Shown: in pieces, positions 63,547 through 64,000 of the stretch
How the letters are laid out: each line of letters starts with the position of its first letter
Position numbering within the stretch: position 1 is the first letter of the stretch
Source of the DNA: Methanospirillum lacunae
GTDB taxonomy: Archaea > Halobacteriota > Methanomicrobia > Methanomicrobiales > Methanospirillaceae
Length of the DNA: 64,000 nucleotides
NCBI RefSeq assembly: GCF_046195335.1
Contig: NZ_CP176093.1
Direction: 5' to 3' (one strand)
The notes under the pieces: model-generated
Told to the model about the DNA's origin: nothing
Databases searched by the model: none
Seen by the model: the letters and a program-made list of their open reading frames with translations, nothing else
Made by a program: the position numbers and the translations under genes

Positions 63547-64000
63547 TCAGGCATATCGCATTAGCCGGCTGATATATATCCTGACCCAGATAAATCCAAC
63601 AATTCCTCCAAGAATATCTCCGATAACGATCCCGTACCATACTCCGTGCTCACCAAGTCCGAAGACAACACCAAGCAGATATGCTGATGTGGCCATGAAG
63701 ACCATGTTTCGGAGCACATTCAGTATCAGTGATGAGATCCCACGTCCTGTTCCCTGGAAAATAGATGAGGACATGATTCCTGGTGGAACAAACGGATAAA
63801 ATATACACATCGTGGCGAGGAAGGAGGCAATTGCCGGTGCAAGATGTGCTCCTTCTGCTGAATATGTGAAAATAAATGAGATTTGAGATGCAAAAAGCCA
63901 GGTCAGGATGCTGATGGCTATTGCAATACCTATCCCCAATATGATTGAGAATGAATGGATTACCGGGAATTTTTCAAAGTGTCGCCCTCCATACGCTGCA
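63547..64000 (-). CDS. MATE family efflux transporter, C-terminal part
   Basis: The frame is open to the window edge, so the N-terminal part is cut off; about 150 residues are present. Text such as AAYGGRHFEKFPVIHSF, GAHLAPAIASFLATMCIFYPFVPPG, SSIFQGTGRGISSLILNVLRN and GEHGVWYGIVIGDILGGIVGFIW fits the second half of a MATE (NorM/DinF) protein with its paired helices. It probably exports cationic or toxic compounds using ion gradients. Convergent with the Cache-like gene. Confidence 0.85.
   Translation of the reverse strand, partial: AAYGGRHFEKFPVIHSFSIILGIGIAIAISILTWLFASQISFIFTYSAEGAHLAPAIASFLATMCIFYPFVPPGIMSSSIFQGTGRGISSLILNVLRNMVFMATSAYLLGVVFGLGEHGVWYGIVIGDILGGIVGFIWVRIYISRLMRYA

Overview
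The window looks like chromosomal DNA of a methanogenic archaeon of the order Methanomicrobiales, most likely Methanospirillum or a close relative. The basis is inference from gene content, not a database match: many secreted PEGA, CARDB and beta-helix proteins, an archaeal XPD helicase, an OGG1-type glycosylase, PAS-rich histidine kinases with an RHDI H-box, a FilR1-type regulator, a DUF2099 (methanogenesis marker 8-like) protein, archaeal TATA boxes and T-run terminators. No rRNA, tRNA, CRISPR array or transposase was seen.

Layout. 1-457 is a decayed copy of a gene family that recurs at 51.7 and 54.4 kb. 0.7-9.1 kb is an envelope region: small secreted proteins, a MacB-type ABC exporter with a membrane-anchored partner, and a PEGA protein with four 35-residue repeats. 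9.2-23.3 kb mixes housekeeping genes (U32 peptidase, 8-oxoguanine glycosylase, PHP phosphoesterase) with secreted CARDB, TPR and lipoprotein genes and a PAS histidine kinase. 23.4-31.2 kb has a beta-helix protein with a dockerin, a hemerythrin, and an operon of XPD helicase, alkyltransferase and MobA-like protein. 31.2-35.4 kb is a CheR, PAS-CheW and ParA chemosensory operon. 35.5-50.7 kb carries an iron alcohol dehydrogenase, a hypoxanthine-type DNA glycosylase, a radical SAM/SPASM enzyme, a flavoprotein with its regulator, a two-component system, membrane proteins and a SWIM/SNF2 pair.

50.8-62.2 kb is an accessory island. It is rich in AT, broken genes and tiny cysteine-rich proteins, and it contains a HicAB toxin-antitoxin pair. 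Two AT-rich cargo blocks (about 52.3-54.4 and 55.9-60.5 kb) are each flanked by diverged direct repeats of chromosomal gene fragments, as expected from single-crossover integration of circular molecules. The first block carries a TPR/zinc-ribbon gene and a YidD homologue. The second carries selD, tusA-like and dsrE-like genes and a stop-interrupted DUF2099 gene, with a divergent FilR1-type regulator and a CcdA-like membrane protein. A perfect 10+3+10 dyad lies in the shared promoter region. This selenium/sulfur cassette is the strongest candidate for an undescribed system here.

The window ends with a secreted Cache-like protein and the C-terminal part of a MATE transporter. Start codons were moved from the longest reading frame where a Shine-Dalgarno site or family length favoured an internal start. 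Three genes appear to lack ATG, GTG or a well-placed start altogether.
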